This document shows positions 11,411-22,017 of a stretch of 64,000 nt of DNA, piece by piece (the stretch's first letter is position 1; each line of letters starts with the position of its first letter). The stretch comes from Sciurus carolinensis (lineage: Eukaryota; Chordata; Mammalia; Rodentia; Sciuridae): the NCBI RefSeq assembly GCF_902686445.1, contig NC_062218.1, positions 19,211,515-19,275,514 of the forward strand, read 5' to 3'. The notes under the pieces were generated by a model. The model worked only from the letters and a program-made list of their open reading frames with translations, was not told where the DNA came from and made no database searches. The position numbers and the translations under genes are program-made.

Positions 11411-12433
11411 TAAATTTACCTGTAGCAACAACAAAGTACCACACAAAAGAGGTAGAATTTTGCCAGAGTTACTACCTAATATTCTACCTCTGAAATGAAA
11501 GATTCAAAATGTTTCCCTCCTAAGAATGGTAATGCTGATTAATCTGGATAATTCATGTGGTTTGATTATCTAAGAAGAGTAGAGGTAAAAACTGTGGCAG
11601 GGCTCTTTGATCACACACAGGAAGCAGGAGAATGTGAATACTTCTCCATTCAATATGTGTAGGTACGTCCTCCATAGTCTGGCACTGTTCCTGTATTTTG
11701 AAATTGAAATAAATTCTTCAACTAATCATTCAATATAGAAACTCTAAAAGTCACATAAGAATATATACTTAGCCAAATTCATGTTCATTCAAGTTCTCAT
11801 TTGGTTCAAAGTTCTACATCTGAACTTCCATGTATCCTTGGTGTAGCATTTTAAGTGTGTCTCTCTCTCTTTTTTCAATCCCCATTATAAACTTATTTTA
11901 TCCTGTGGTATTTTGGGTTTTCTTTTAATTTTCATGTGTTTTTTATAAACAGGTGATATATCATCACATTATGTATTTTTATGACCAGGTGTTATTTAAT
12001 GATGAGAATATGTTCTGAGAAATTAGTCAATAGGCAAAATTTTTGTCACTGTATGAACATCAAAGAGTGCACTTAAGCTAGCTGAGAGGGCTGTGTTATC
12101 ACTAGATGATAAAATCTTAAGTTACCACCATTATGTATGCAGCTTGACTTGACTGCAATGTCATTATATGTGCATGAAGCTGTGCATTTTTTTTTTCAAT
12201 TTGAAGTAATGAAAAATAAAATGCAAGATTCAGAGTAGAGCACTGATAAGTGTTTCTCTTCAATTTTCAAAATGCTTACAGGGGTTTCATTGTTCCTAGA
12301 CTAAAGTTAAGCCTTCTTATACAGGAGTATATGAAGTTGCTGTTTTTTCATATATATACCCAATTATCACGATAGTGTGGTGCTAAGGTTTTCAGGAACT
12401 CTCTCATCCTATCTCTGTTCTTTTATATGTAAT
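11411..12433. other. AT-rich unassigned sequence
   Basis: No gene, simple repeat of note or transposon recognised. Base composition is strongly AT-biased with short T runs. Confidence 0.5.
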
Positions 12434-12891
12434 ATGACTTCATTTATTTATTTATTTATTTATGTTTAGATTTTTCTAAAAATTTGTTTTATTTGGTTAT
12501 ACATGACAGTAGAATGCATTTTGACACACTGTACACAAATGGAGCATAACTTCTCATTCCTCTGACTGTACATGGTGTACAGTCACACCAGCAGTATAAT
12601 TATATATGTATATAGGGTAATAATGTCTGTCTCATTCTACTGTCCTTCCCATCCCACGGCCCCATCCCTCCCCTCACTCCCCTCTGCATAATCCAAAATT
12701 CCTTCATTTTTCCCTAACCACCCCCCATCCACTTATCAGAGAAAACATTCAGACTTTGTTTTTTGGGGATTGGCTTATTTCACTTAGCATGATATTCTCT
12801 AGTTCCATTCACTTACTTGCAAATGACATAATTTCATTCTTCTAAAAGGCTGAGTAATATCTAATGGGTATATACACAATGACTTCTTTTA
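12434..12891 (-). mobile_element. 5'-truncated L1 with target-site duplication, minus strand
   Basis: Read on the minus strand, the body (12447-12878) carries the very end of L1 ORF2, the 3' UTR and a (TAAA)n tail. The ORF2 end includes 'ctcagcctttagaagaatg', 'aagtgaatggaac', 'atcatgctaagtgaaataag' and 'ctgataagtgg'. Flanks 12434-12446 and 12879-12891 read ATGACTTCATTTA and ATGACTTCTTTTA, 12 of 13 identical, which I take as the TSD. Only about 430 bp was inserted, so it has no independent activity. The ORF2 end aligns with the same region of the L1 at 57968-59147, while the 3' UTRs differ, indicating another subfamily. Confidence 0.85.
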
Positions 12892-12894
12892 AGA

Positions 12895-13205
12895 GCTAAC
12901 GATCCTTTTAAGTTAAAGTTATCCTTCAGTTTTTAGCTTAGGTAACTTCTTGGAAGCTTTCTTTGGCTACTCTGAGTTAAGTTAGGAACTCTGTGCACAA
13001 ATAATACCTGGTACATATTTTACTTGAGAGTATAGCTCACTGTATTATAACTACTCTTTCTCTTACCTCCCCCACCATCATCATGCTTAGCATATTATGC
13101 TTAGGAACTAGGCCTTGTCCACAGGTATCCCTCCCTTGTAGCAGAGTACCTGAAACTTAGGAGGTACACAATGATTTCTGAGGTAACCAAGTGGATGGAT
13201 TTAAT
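12895..13205 (+). mobile_element. LINE2 3' end, sense
   Basis: The part around 13080-13190, with 'catgcttagcatatt', then 'agcagagtacctgaaacttaggaggtacacaatgatttctg', follows the usual L2 end (cctagcacagtgcctggcacatagtaggtgctcaataaatg). Upstream text resembles the 'ccactagactgtaagctcc' zone only weakly, so the left boundary is uncertain. Confidence 0.5.
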
Positions 13206-13309
13206 TAAAATGTACTAAAGTCTTACATAGTCCTAAGCAAATGCAAATATATGATTATTTAGTACTTGCCTCAGTCTTAAAATATAGAACAGACACTATT
13301 TGATTACTT

Positions 13310-13560
13310 GGAACATTCATTCATTCTTTGTTTACCAGTTATTTTCTGAGCATCAGCTCTATGATATGTATTTGGTTGCAGCTTTGAATAAGAGCAACAG
13401 AAAATCTGCCTTCATGGAGCTCACATTCCAAAGTGTCAACAATAAATAGTAATAAAATCAATTTAAAAATGCATGTTTAGCAAAATGCCAAACATTCTAG
13501 AAAAATTAGTGGGGAAGGATAATAGAAAATTTTGTGGGCAGATTAGCAATTTTAAAAATT
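13310..13560 (-). mobile_element. LINE2 3' end, antisense
   Basis: ACATTCATTCATTCTTTG, 'ttattttctgagcatcagctctatgatatg', 'ggttgcagctttgaataagagcaac', 'ctgccttcatggagctcacattcc' and 'aataaatagtaataaaat' follow the antisense L2 end in order (attcattcaacaaatatttattgagcacctactatgtgcc, atacagcagtgaac, ccctgccctcatggagcttacattc, caataaac). A clear match despite age. Confidence 0.7.
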
Positions 13561-14299
13561 ACAATAATATAAATTACTTCAACTTTGTGATTTAGAAATT
13601 TTTAAAAAAATAACAAAGAAATATTAGAGTAAGGAGCTGAGAGAGAGAAATGATTAAATAGAGAGCTGAAGTCAATATCCTTACAACTCACTTGGGGGAA
13701 AAAAGAAGTAAGTGGAACTGACAAATAACACAGTCTTAGGACTGTATTCCTCAAATGAAGAGGACTGACAAGTTAATACTTTCTGATAATTTTTGAGCTG
13801 TGCTATGGAGTTTGTGTGGATGGAGGTAAGGCAAACCTTTCTGTCTGCTGGGAAAGTGTTGAGGTATCAATGAACACTCTGTCTCCTCTTCACTACAAAA
13901 AGTTAGGTATATTAGTGATGCTTGCTTAAATATTTGACTTTTTAAAACTTCTAATTAACCTGTGACCAAAATGGGTAAGTGGAAATTAATGATAGTTTGT
14001 GCATGTATAAAGTAGTAGTGTTTTATATGTATATAAAATACCATATGTACACACATACATATATATATTTGCTATATATACACATGTGTGTATCTGAGTA
14101 TGTGTGTGCTTGTCAGTTTTGATCTGGCTCAAAATTTCCCACCACCTTCCAGAGTTGAGAAGAACTTCTAGAGAAGACTGATAACGTGATGACCCAGGTG
14201 AGCTGGGTAGTAAGTCACAGCCCAACTAGGTTTTCAAATGGATGTCTGCACACTTGCAGCACCCATGAGCAGAGAAAGGGGGTGAGGTAGGATGAAAGC
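13561..14299. other. Unassigned sequence with a small AT/TG microsatellite
   Basis: Contains an alternating purine-pyrimidine tract at about 14040-14105 made of TA, TACA and TG steps. No gene or other repeat is recognised. Confidence 0.5.
14040..14105. repeat. Mixed (TA)/(TG)/(TACA) low-complexity tract
   Basis: Successive TACACACATACATATATATA, then TATATACACATGTGTGTAT. It is nearly fully alternating pyrimidine-purine and locally self-complementary. Confidence 0.75.
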
Positions 14300-14545
14300 A
14301 ACATTGGTCAGCTGCCTCAGCATTTCTGGGAGGTTTTTAGAAAGGCAGAATCTCAGACCACACTTCAGAACTACTAAGTAATACTTCCAGATAATTTACT
14401 TAGGTTTGGGAGTTGCTGATCTCCTGTAGCATCCTCAAATTTGGCTGCATAACAGGGTTACCTGAGAAATTTTTAAACCCCTGATGATGAAGCCACATTT
14501 CTACACATTCCGATTTTGTTGGAATTACCTGCAAAGGTCTCAAAA
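14300..14545 (+). mobile_element. hAT-Charlie-type fragments (MER5-like)
   Basis: GGGAGGTTTTTAGAAAGGCAGAATCTCAGACC, then 'gaactactaagtaat', recalls MER5A (gcttgttaaaatgcagaatctcaggcc, cctactgaatcag). A second block, 'ctgcataacagggttacctgagaaatttttaaa', recalls the related 'catcagaatcacctggaaagctttttaaa' part. It is either one rearranged element or two overlapping insertions. It is ancient, nonautonomous and without coding capacity. Confidence 0.45.
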
Positions 14546-14981
14546 GAGGGTTTCCTGAGACTTTTTCTAAACCTACTAAATCAGCACTCCAGTAATAAGA
14601 CTGATAGTATAAATTGCATAGCAATTAATACCTGTATGACTAAACTTTAAGAATATATAGCTGGAAGTCTAAAACACATCGGTTCTATTACAGAACCATT
14701 ATGCTAATTACATGAATCAATGTACAAAGTATGGAATGAAAGGTTTTTTGCATAGATAGAATCTGATAAATGGTAACTTTGTCAAAATTTATAATTAAAG
14801 GATTTAAATCCCATATTAAAATATGATGAGTTAGTGGGTAAGAGGAAATAATAACCAAGAATCTATAAGTAAATGAACATTTAGATGGTCATTTTCAAGA
14901 TATTTTATTTTTTTCTGCCAAATATTCATTGTGCATATAATAAAAGAGCATGCAAGGTGAATATTTTCTGGTAAACAAAGA

Positions 14982-15150
14982 GTCAGCAAACTTGTTCTTT
15001 TAAAAGGCAAAATATAAAACATTTTCAGCTTTGCAGACTGCATGATCTATTTGTGCTCAACTATTCAACTCTGGCCTTGCGGCATGCATGTGTACATCAA
15101 CAATACAGATGTGAATAGCCATGGTTGTGTTCCACTTACAATAACAGGTC
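14982..15150. mobile_element. hAT-Charlie-type nonautonomous DNA transposon remnant
   Basis: GTCAGCAAACTTGTTCTTTTAAAAGGC, then 'aatataaaacattttcagctttgcagactgcatgatct', 'gctcaactattcaactctggccttg', 'tgtgaatagccatggttgtgttcca' reproduces, in order, a common mammalian element (cagcaaactttttctgtaaagggcc, taaatattttaggctttgcgggccatacggtct, caactactcaactctgccgttg, gaatgagcgtggctgtgttcc). One terminal end (CAGCAAAC) is visible; the other is missing. Confidence 0.7.
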
Positions 15151-15589
15151 AAGGGTCATTCTTCTTACACCTTTACAATCTAGTTAGGTAGTGACTAACA
15201 GTAATTAACAGTTAGGTGGTGACATAATAATTTATTAAAGGGACTAGCCTTTTAATTTTGCTCTGTTCCTGCCAGTATCCTTAAGACAGAATCAAAGTAA
15301 ATGACCTAATTGCTCCTTTAGTCCTCTGTCAAAAATATTAAGGTTTCTATAAACTTATCCATGACTTACATCCACTTGCTAGTGTAAATCCAACAAGAAG
15401 ATAAAAGGGATGTTCCTAAAATCAAAGTTACAGATATAAACACAATATTGGGAAGCTGATCCTGGACCTCTGGCAAGATTCAGTTGTTCATCATTACTTA
15501 AGAGAGAAAATGTCCTTAGTTGTGTATATATGACAAGTAAGGGGCTAATAACAAGGTTTCCTAATTGTAAGAATAACTTATTTCCTGAG

Positions 15590-15825
15590 CATTTGAGAAA
15601 CTATGTTAGAATCATTATCTTCTTTATTTCTCACACTATTTGATAGGAAAGGTAATATGGCCCACTCCCTATTGAAGAAGATTAAGAACATAAAGAAATA
15701 TTAACTCATATATATCTGTCCAAGGGTGCAGAGCAAGCACGTTTCCCCAGCTGGATTTGAACCCAAATAGCAGAATGCAGAACATGTACTTCCAGTTACT
15801 ACACATTAGTGCTCCATCCATTGTC
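15590..15825 (-). mobile_element. MIR SINE, antisense
   Basis: TTCCTGAGCATTTGAGAAAC begins a stretch with the MIR core. The later part, 'tgtccaagggtgcagagcaagcacg', then 'gctggatttgaacccaaatagcagaatgcagaac', matches the antisense tRNA-derived head (cttgcccaaggtcacacagc, gggattcgaacccaggcagtctgactccagagcc). The B-box complement GGATTTGAACCC is well preserved. Confidence 0.75.
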
Positions 15826-17301
15826 TACCAGATATATGAACATTTAAGATGTTTAATCAATTGCAATATTTTTGTTTAAAAGAAAACAAATGTATTCAAT
15901 TTGAATTGATTAATGAAAATGGAACCACAGGGGGAAATGTGGAAAATGGTAAAAAGGCTCATCATTGCACTGCACGCTCGGTGCCTCTGGAATGCCCCCC
16001 AGAACCACACAGCTTCCTTACCCCCACAAGGGAGCAACACCTCTTGCACTTAAGTATCATGATTGGTTAGAAAAATGTGTCTCTTTTAATTGATCTAAAG
16101 CAATTTCTGTTGTTCCTATCCATCTCATGACTGATGTTTATCTGTAGATCAGAAGACTATCATCTCCACATGACTCGAATTTTGCTCCTTTCCATCAGCT
16201 CCTAGAAATTCATATGATATTTTGTATAAAAAGTCATCAAGTCAGAGATTTGTTTCCTCTTCCAGAACCTCTTTTATCAGCATGGTGTTCCTGTGAACTC
16301 ACATGGTGGCTACTGGCCATTCTTGAGAGGTGTCTTAGACCTGGTCACACTTATCTCTGATCAAATACTAGGGACTAACACATGGTCATATAGTCTTAAA
16401 GAACACACCTGTGCATTGCGGACACTCACCATTGAAAGCTCTTTGGCAATATAGCTCTTTACAGACCATATATGGAATGCTAATAAAGGAGATAGTATCT
16501 GTGTATTTTTCTGCTATTCATTACATAATGGTTTATTAAAGGCAACAGTTAATTAAAAATAACACTCTAGAAAATCAAAGTACACTGATTTGTTGTTGGA
16601 TATTATATGTATATGTTTCCTCATCATGCTTCTAATAACTATGTACTTTTATTCTCAGCATCTGGAACACTGTTTCTTTTAATTTTTAAATATATTTGAG
16701 GACATGCTGAAGCTTAGTTAAATGATCATAACTTTTACCAAAAACTCTAACTCACTTCTATCACTTCCTTAACATGTTCTTGAATGTGATATATAATTGT
16801 ATTAGAATTTTCAGGTCAACTCTAATTTTTTTAACATTTCTCCCTCCTTGACGCACATGTGGATCAAATTTTATTTTGAAAATACAAGTATCGTCACAGT
16901 TCAACATAATTAGGTACAAGCGAAGTTTTATGTAAAGTCAGTAGAGCAATATGTACCTGTAAATCTAAGTCTGTTTGCTATTTAAGTTCACTTGTGACAC
17001 TCAAATCCAACCATTAGTTTCTCTGTCCTTATGAATACGTATATATTTTTTTGCCACTAACATGAATTCCCTTTGACTTCCTTTCATCTTTGATACAAGG
17101 GACATTGGATTTATTTCTTTATATTTAATTTCATCCTAAATGTATGTCAATCTCTTTGGAAAGACGTGCATATTACAAAAACTAAATTTATATTGCATTG
17201 GTGATTATGTTCATGATAGAGTATTCTTTCTGTCAGTAGTAATAAAAAAAATAGAAACAAAGACTCAAAACACCTCTTTCAGAAGTTAGAAGTACAAAGT
17301 A
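15826..17301. other. AT-rich unassigned sequence
   Basis: No gene. 15960-16060 is a little GC-richer (a C-run in GAATGCCCCCCAGAACC) but unrecognised. No simple repeats of note. Confidence 0.5.
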
Positions 17302-17524
17302 ATTTTTTTTTTTGTTTTTTTGTGGTACCAGGGGCACTTAACCACTGAACCACATATCCAGTATTTTTTTTATATTTTATGTAAAGACGTAGTATCTATG
17401 AATTGAATTGGTCTCACTAAGTTGCTGAGGTTGGCTTTGAACTCACAATCCTCCTAACTCAACTTTCTGATCTGCTGGGATTGTAGGTATGCACTATAGC
17501 ACCACAGCACCTGGCTACAAAATA
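17293..17524 (-). mobile_element. B1-ID composite SINE, minus strand
   Basis: Read on the minus strand, the body starts AGCCAGGTGCTGTGGTGC and continues through the 7SL-derived B1 part ('acaatcccagcagatcag', 'gaggattgtgagttcaaagcc', 'cagcaacttagtgagacc'). It then passes through an A-rich linker into a tRNA/ID-like part ('gtggttcagtggttaagtgcccctggtacca') and an A-rich tail (plus-strand T run from 17303). Flanks TACAAAGTA at 17293-17301 and TACAAAATA at 17516-17524 form a likely 9-bp TSD with one mismatch. This composite is typical of squirrels and dormice (B1-dID type). Confidence 0.85.
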
Positions 17525-17714
17525 CATTCTTATTTCAAACATTCAAGGCTACGGAATTGATTAAATTAGTTATTTTAATAAGGCAAGTGTTATACTATTC
17601 CAACAGTAATAGAATTACTCTGTATCATCATAAATATGACCTGTCAATATTTGTAGGTTTCATATTCAATATTGAAAAGATTCATCATACAAGAGGTGAC
17701 AAAGAAGTTATGGA

Positions 17715-17930
17715 ATAAGGATCATGAACTCTGAATACCCAGATCTGAGTTTAAAACTGCTATAGGAATTTATAACCCACTATGATATACCCTTGACCCA
17801 GTTACATGTCCTCATGGTTTTCATTTCCTTCTCTGGAAAATGGACATAAATAACATTATTGTTTGGAATTGATGATTATATAGGTATATACACTAAGTAT
17901 ATAACTCAGTTGTCTGGAATTTCAAATAAT
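17715..17930 (+). mobile_element. MIR SINE, sense
   Basis: ATCATGAACTCTGAATACCCAGATCTGAGTTTAAAACTG corresponds to the tRNA-derived head with a decayed B box. It is followed by 'tatacccttgacccagttacatgtcctcatggttttcatttcc' (from 'gtgaccttgggcaagttacttaacctctctgtgcctcagtttcc') and 'tctggaaaatggacataaataacatta' (from 'catctgtaaaatggggataataata'). A nearly full-length old MIR. Confidence 0.75.
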
Positions 17931-18064
17931 TTCAAGTATGTTATATATTATCTTTTCTGTTGTTTTTTAAATTAAAAATGCTGTATATTGTGTAGCCTCA
18001 GGAAGTTTTATCAGTTTTTTTCTTTAAATTTTGAAACTGTATTACTCCAAATGAATTGTCCTAT

Positions 18065-18223
18065 AAAATGTTTTCTGGGGCTGGGGTTGTGGCTCAGTGG
18101 TAGAGCCCTTGCCTGGCATGCACGAGGCACAGGGTTCAATCCTCAGCACCACATAAAAATTAATAAATAAAATAAAGCTACCATGCCCATCTACAGCTAA
18201 AAATATATCTAAAAATGTTTCCT
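18065..18223 (+). mobile_element. ID SINE (tRNA-derived) with target-site duplication
   Basis: The body (18077-18211) starts GGGGCTGGGGTTGTGGCTCA. The A box lies in GTGGCTCAGTGGTAGAGC and the B box is GGTTCAATCC, followed by CAGCACCACA and an A-rich tail with the 'ccatctacagctaaaa' extension typical of squirrel ID copies. Flanks AAAATGTTTTCT (18065-18076) and AAAATGTTTCCT (18212-18223) match at 11 of 12 positions and are the TSD. Internal pol III promoter boxes look intact, so it could in principle be transcribed. The 60-codon frame running into it is not a gene. Confidence 0.93.
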
Positions 18224-20349
18224 GCTCTTAGAACACAAATAAATTACCATGAAATGAATGAAAAGGGGAAAGAGATATCGTGGTAGCTGAGGATAATATA
18301 GTAAGTTGGAATAAATAGAGGGGACAAGGGCTACATAATTTACATAACTACTAATTTTCAATTGCACCCACTACTTTCTCCATATCTTATCAGTCTGTGT
18401 GATGCGAATTAAGACAAAATACACAGCAATGACAAAATTTCTTTAGAAACTTTAGATAGATCCTTTTGAATAAGTACTATAATTACCTTCATGTTTAAAC
18501 ATAAATATTTCATTATGCACTAAATGCACACTTCAGTGGTCATACACAATTTATATACTTCAGTGGTAAGAACATCCAATAAAAATTCAATGGAACTGAC
18601 AGTCAACAGTTTTGAACTCAGCACACGGCATAATCTAATATACAAAGATATTTTCTTCAATGTGTAGGCTTTTTAGTATCTCATGTGCTTCTATTTGACT
18701 AATTGTTCCTTATTTCTGTTTATTATGTGTGCTTACAAGACAAAGAATGAAACCAACCACCCAGTGACAGTCACTGTGGTCGACACAATCTTATCACAGT
18801 TATCCTTGAATTGATCAAGAAACTATCTGCCCTCCAAACAAGATAGAAGTCTTAGCACACCAGGAGTAGATAGCTGTCTTCAGTCTTTGGCTGAAAACAT
18901 GCAGACAGACAATTGGCAAGTAGATGTCAGAACATATCCATATCCTGCAAATATTTTTTTTTCCCTGTGTAAGAAGTAATAACATCAACATCAGTCTGAA
19001 AGGCTCTTTAGGGAATTTCAGAAGGGTAGCCAATTACTATAAAAAGTATGTTGACATCTTTATAAAATATCCCATATCAAGATACCTGGAAATACTAGAG
19101 CTATTCAAGATACTCAGGAAATATGAGTGCTCATTTCAGAAATCACATTTAAGATACTTTTAAAATTCTTACACAAAAGCAGTTAGATATTTACAATGTC
19201 CATTACCATTACAGATCTACTTTTGAAATTCATTTTATGTATATGCTAAGACAACATGTGATTATTTAAAAAATTTTTTTTCATTATCTGAAAATGATTT
19301 CCTAGTAAAAGTCCTAAACAATAACAAGGCATGTGGTTACTATTTTTCATATACTTTGAGTGCTAACAAATAGATCACATATAATTATAGTAATAGAATT
19401 AGTTTGCTTCTCTTACTTACATCAGACGTAACCATAAAATTGTATAGACTCATCAGATTATATTTACATGTGCAAACTAAAATAGGAAAGAAAAAGTTCA
19501 CATAATTAAGTCTAAGTTTGGAAAAAAGTTTCTTCCATTATCTCTGTAAATTTTATTAACAAGCTTATGAGAAGAAGTGGAGATAGAAGATACAATGCAA
19601 ACTAGTTTACCTACATTATCTGCATAATTGCCCCAAAGTAAAAAAGTGTAAGGCTAAACTCAATTCATTATTGTTTGATAACAAAAAGTCCACTCAGACA
19701 TGAAATATCTAAAAGTCAGGATTTCAACAAATGCTAACTTTAATCTCTTAACAAAGAAATGTTCTTATCAAAAAATAAGCATTTTAGAGAGCAGTTAATT
19801 TACTTAATATTTTTATTAATCTATCTCATTCAAGAATTATATTTCATGTATAAGAACTATACAGTATATCAATGGAATACTAAAGCTTCTAGATTCAGTT
19901 TTCCTAACATTTTCATCAGAAGCTGTAACATTTACATTTTAATTCCTAAATGGAAACAGTTAAAATATTAGGGATTTAGCCCTAAATCCTTAAGCCAAAA
20001 GGGAGCTCAGGGAAACTGCTAACGTAGAAAGCTTCATGAAATTTCAACTCCCATTTGCAAATTTTCTTCCCATGTAATTTAACTTTGAAGCTTTCAACTC
20101 AGATTTTATCATAGGACATCAACAGACCACTTCAAACAAAATCCAGTCGCCTTGGCAGAGCACAGTCCTCTAAACAGATTATTAAAAAGGCAAAATAAGA
20201 AATTAACTCCCTTTTCACATGCCCTTCTATTTTATTTTGATGCAAGGCAGAATGGTTGTATTTCAAAAGAATTGCTCCAGAATATCGTTATCCCAAAAGC
20301 CAGGTTTCATTCTAGGACACTTGCTTATAAACTAAGCCTTTTCCTGACA
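18224..20349. other. AT-rich unassigned sequence
   Basis: No gene or transposon recognised. Frames of 66-79 codons around 18815-20352 have no resemblance to known proteins. From about 20000 the sequence becomes less biased and begins the single-copy stretch that runs to about 21600. Confidence 0.5.
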
Positions 20350-20452
20350 TAAACAGTCACTTGCTGCAGTGCAGAATGTCAGTTTAGTCAGTTAGAACTT
20401 TCAATGCAGAAATTCAGTGCGATGCAGTCACCCAGATAAAGCCGGCACTTAC

Positions 20453-20599
20453 CTTAATTGAAATATTTTCTGTGAACGAGGTGAGAAATCAGTCAAATCA
20501 ACCGTGAAAGGGGTGGGGAGATCGAAGTTTTCAATCAACACCCTCCAAGTAGCAGCATACTGTGCTCTTTCCCCCTGTTTATGTTGAGCTCCTCACTGT
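20453..20599 (-). ncRNA. Candidate 147-nt exon of an unidentified transcript
   Basis: On the minus strand a branch-point-like CTGAT is followed 18 nt later by an acceptor with a strong pyrimidine tract (TCTTTTTTCTCCCTTTAG, exon starting at 20599). 147 nt further on, an exact consensus donor AAG|GTAAGTG ends the exon at 20453. The flanks are unique and relatively GC-rich, unlike most of the window. If the first AG is used, all three frames contain a stop, so the exon would be noncoding or untranslated. One frame is open for the last 46 codons after a stop at codon 2, and I do not recognise its product. Matching splice sites also arise by chance, so this is a candidate only. Confidence 0.3.
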
Positions 20600-21889
20600 C
20601 TAAAGGGAGAAAAAAGATCAGCTGAAATCCTCAGAGATTCCCAGTGAGTAAATGAGGACTAAGCGATGTTTCTTAACGGGAGATTCTCCGTGAGTGTACA
20701 AGGTTTGGAGGCTCCCTAACTGCTGTGATAGACTCCTGTCATGTCCCTGGAGCCCGGGGATACTCATTGACCTGATTAGCAGGAAAAGCCCCCTCTGCCC
20801 CAACACGCGGTTGGTTGGTGGGTCTCCGGAGAACTGGAAAAGGAACCGAGGCCACTTGGGGATCTGGTCTTTTCCAGCCTAACGGATGAACTGCAACTAT
20901 GATCATAATTTGCAAGGAGATTAGCCACCGTGTTAGCCATTGCAGGATTTAAACAAATGCGCTTTCTCCTGCTGGTTTTCCAAGATGCATTCGTGCTAGA
21001 TACAAGGTACAGTGAAACAATTACTAGACTGAGAGAGCTGATTTGTAAGACAAGTCTAAAGCTGAAAAATGTTTAAAGCAATGTGATAAAACAGCTGCAC
21101 TTGCCTTTGCCCCCAGCCTGCCACATATATCAACCTTTGTCTAAGTAAAATGAATTTAAAGGTTTATTACAGCCCTCCAGAGTGCAACTCTCTGAATTTA
21201 TAAAAAGGTAGTATTCCTACTAAATAAGCATATTTGGCAGTTTTGTACAGATACCAGCACTCAAACCAAAGCATGCAGAACACAGCATTGCTTGTGGAGT
21301 TTTTCAAATTGCATTTTCAATTAGCACCACACTTGCAAAAATGTTTGCATTGTACCATTAACCTGAGTAACACCGAAGAGTATAATATCACACCTAACTG
21401 GCTCATCTCTTCTATTACCTGCCAAATTAATGATTTACTAAAACAAAACAAACAAAAACAAGCAAGGGTATGAAAGTCTCCAAAATATCAAATAACTTTA
21501 TAAATGTAGTCATGTGTCTTTACCTACCTGCTGATCTCCATTCCTCATCTGCTCTTTCTGCCAGTGACCCCCTTCTCAGCACACTACCACATCTCTCAAA
21601 CTAAAGTTACTATTTCCCTGAAGAGATCCAATTTTCTGGAAAGGTCATGGAACTGAATGGGAAACCCCAAATGGTTAATTTTTGACAGCTCTCACTTTTG
21701 TGGGAGAAAATTATGCAAATAACATGAAAAGAACAGATGAAAATAGTCATTTGCATGTCTTGAGGGTGAGAAACTTCTCCTTGCCAGAGATAAAACTGAC
21801 TGACTGTCCTCTCACAAGGATGCTGTGTGATATGTTCAGCACTTCTGTTTTCCAAGTAGGTCTCACTTGGGACATATGGCATTCCCTTG

Positions 21890-21890
<1 letters not shown>
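20600..21890. other. Unique, relatively GC-rich stretch; possible conserved noncoding sequence
   Basis: No transposon is recognisable here and scattered CpG dinucleotides persist (20680-20900), which is unusual for this window. Motifs include a CAGCTG E box near 21092 and, on opposite strands, octamers ATGCAAAT at 21713 and ATTTGCAT at 21749. A second minus-strand donor CAG|GTAGGT lies at 21526-21530 with a possible acceptor 90 nt upstream (exon 21528-21617, stops in all frames). Whether the stretch is conserved cannot be judged from one sequence. Confidence 0.3.
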
Positions 21891-21891
<1 letters not shown>

Positions 21892-21960
<69 letters not shown>

Positions 21961-21969
21961 AGAGAGAGA

Positions 21970-22014
<45 letters not shown>
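21892..22014. repeat. Compound microsatellite (CT)n(CA)n(GA)n
   Basis: About 19 CT units (21892-21930), 13 CA units (21931-21956) and about 29 GA units (21957-22014), with a few A insertions near 21969-21977. Because (CT)n and (GA)n are reverse complements, the arms can pair around a CA loop. Several long open frames on both strands here simply translate the repeat (SLSLSL, THTHTH, RERERE) and are not genes. Confidence 0.97.

Positions 22015-22017
<3 letters not shown>

Noticed and set aside
18077..18211. A functional tRNA gene, suggested by intact A and B boxes
   Set aside because: The sequence lacks a foldable tRNA cloverleaf, has a long A-rich tail and a TSD, and matches ID SINEs; it is a retroposon.
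21713..21756. Inverted pair of POU octamers (ATGCAAAT at 21713, ATTTGCAT at 21749)
   Set aside because: The octamer or its complement occurs about a dozen times in this AT-rich window (for example 5700, 39421, 55233, 61122, 61165, 61923), so one close pair is not persuasive by itself.
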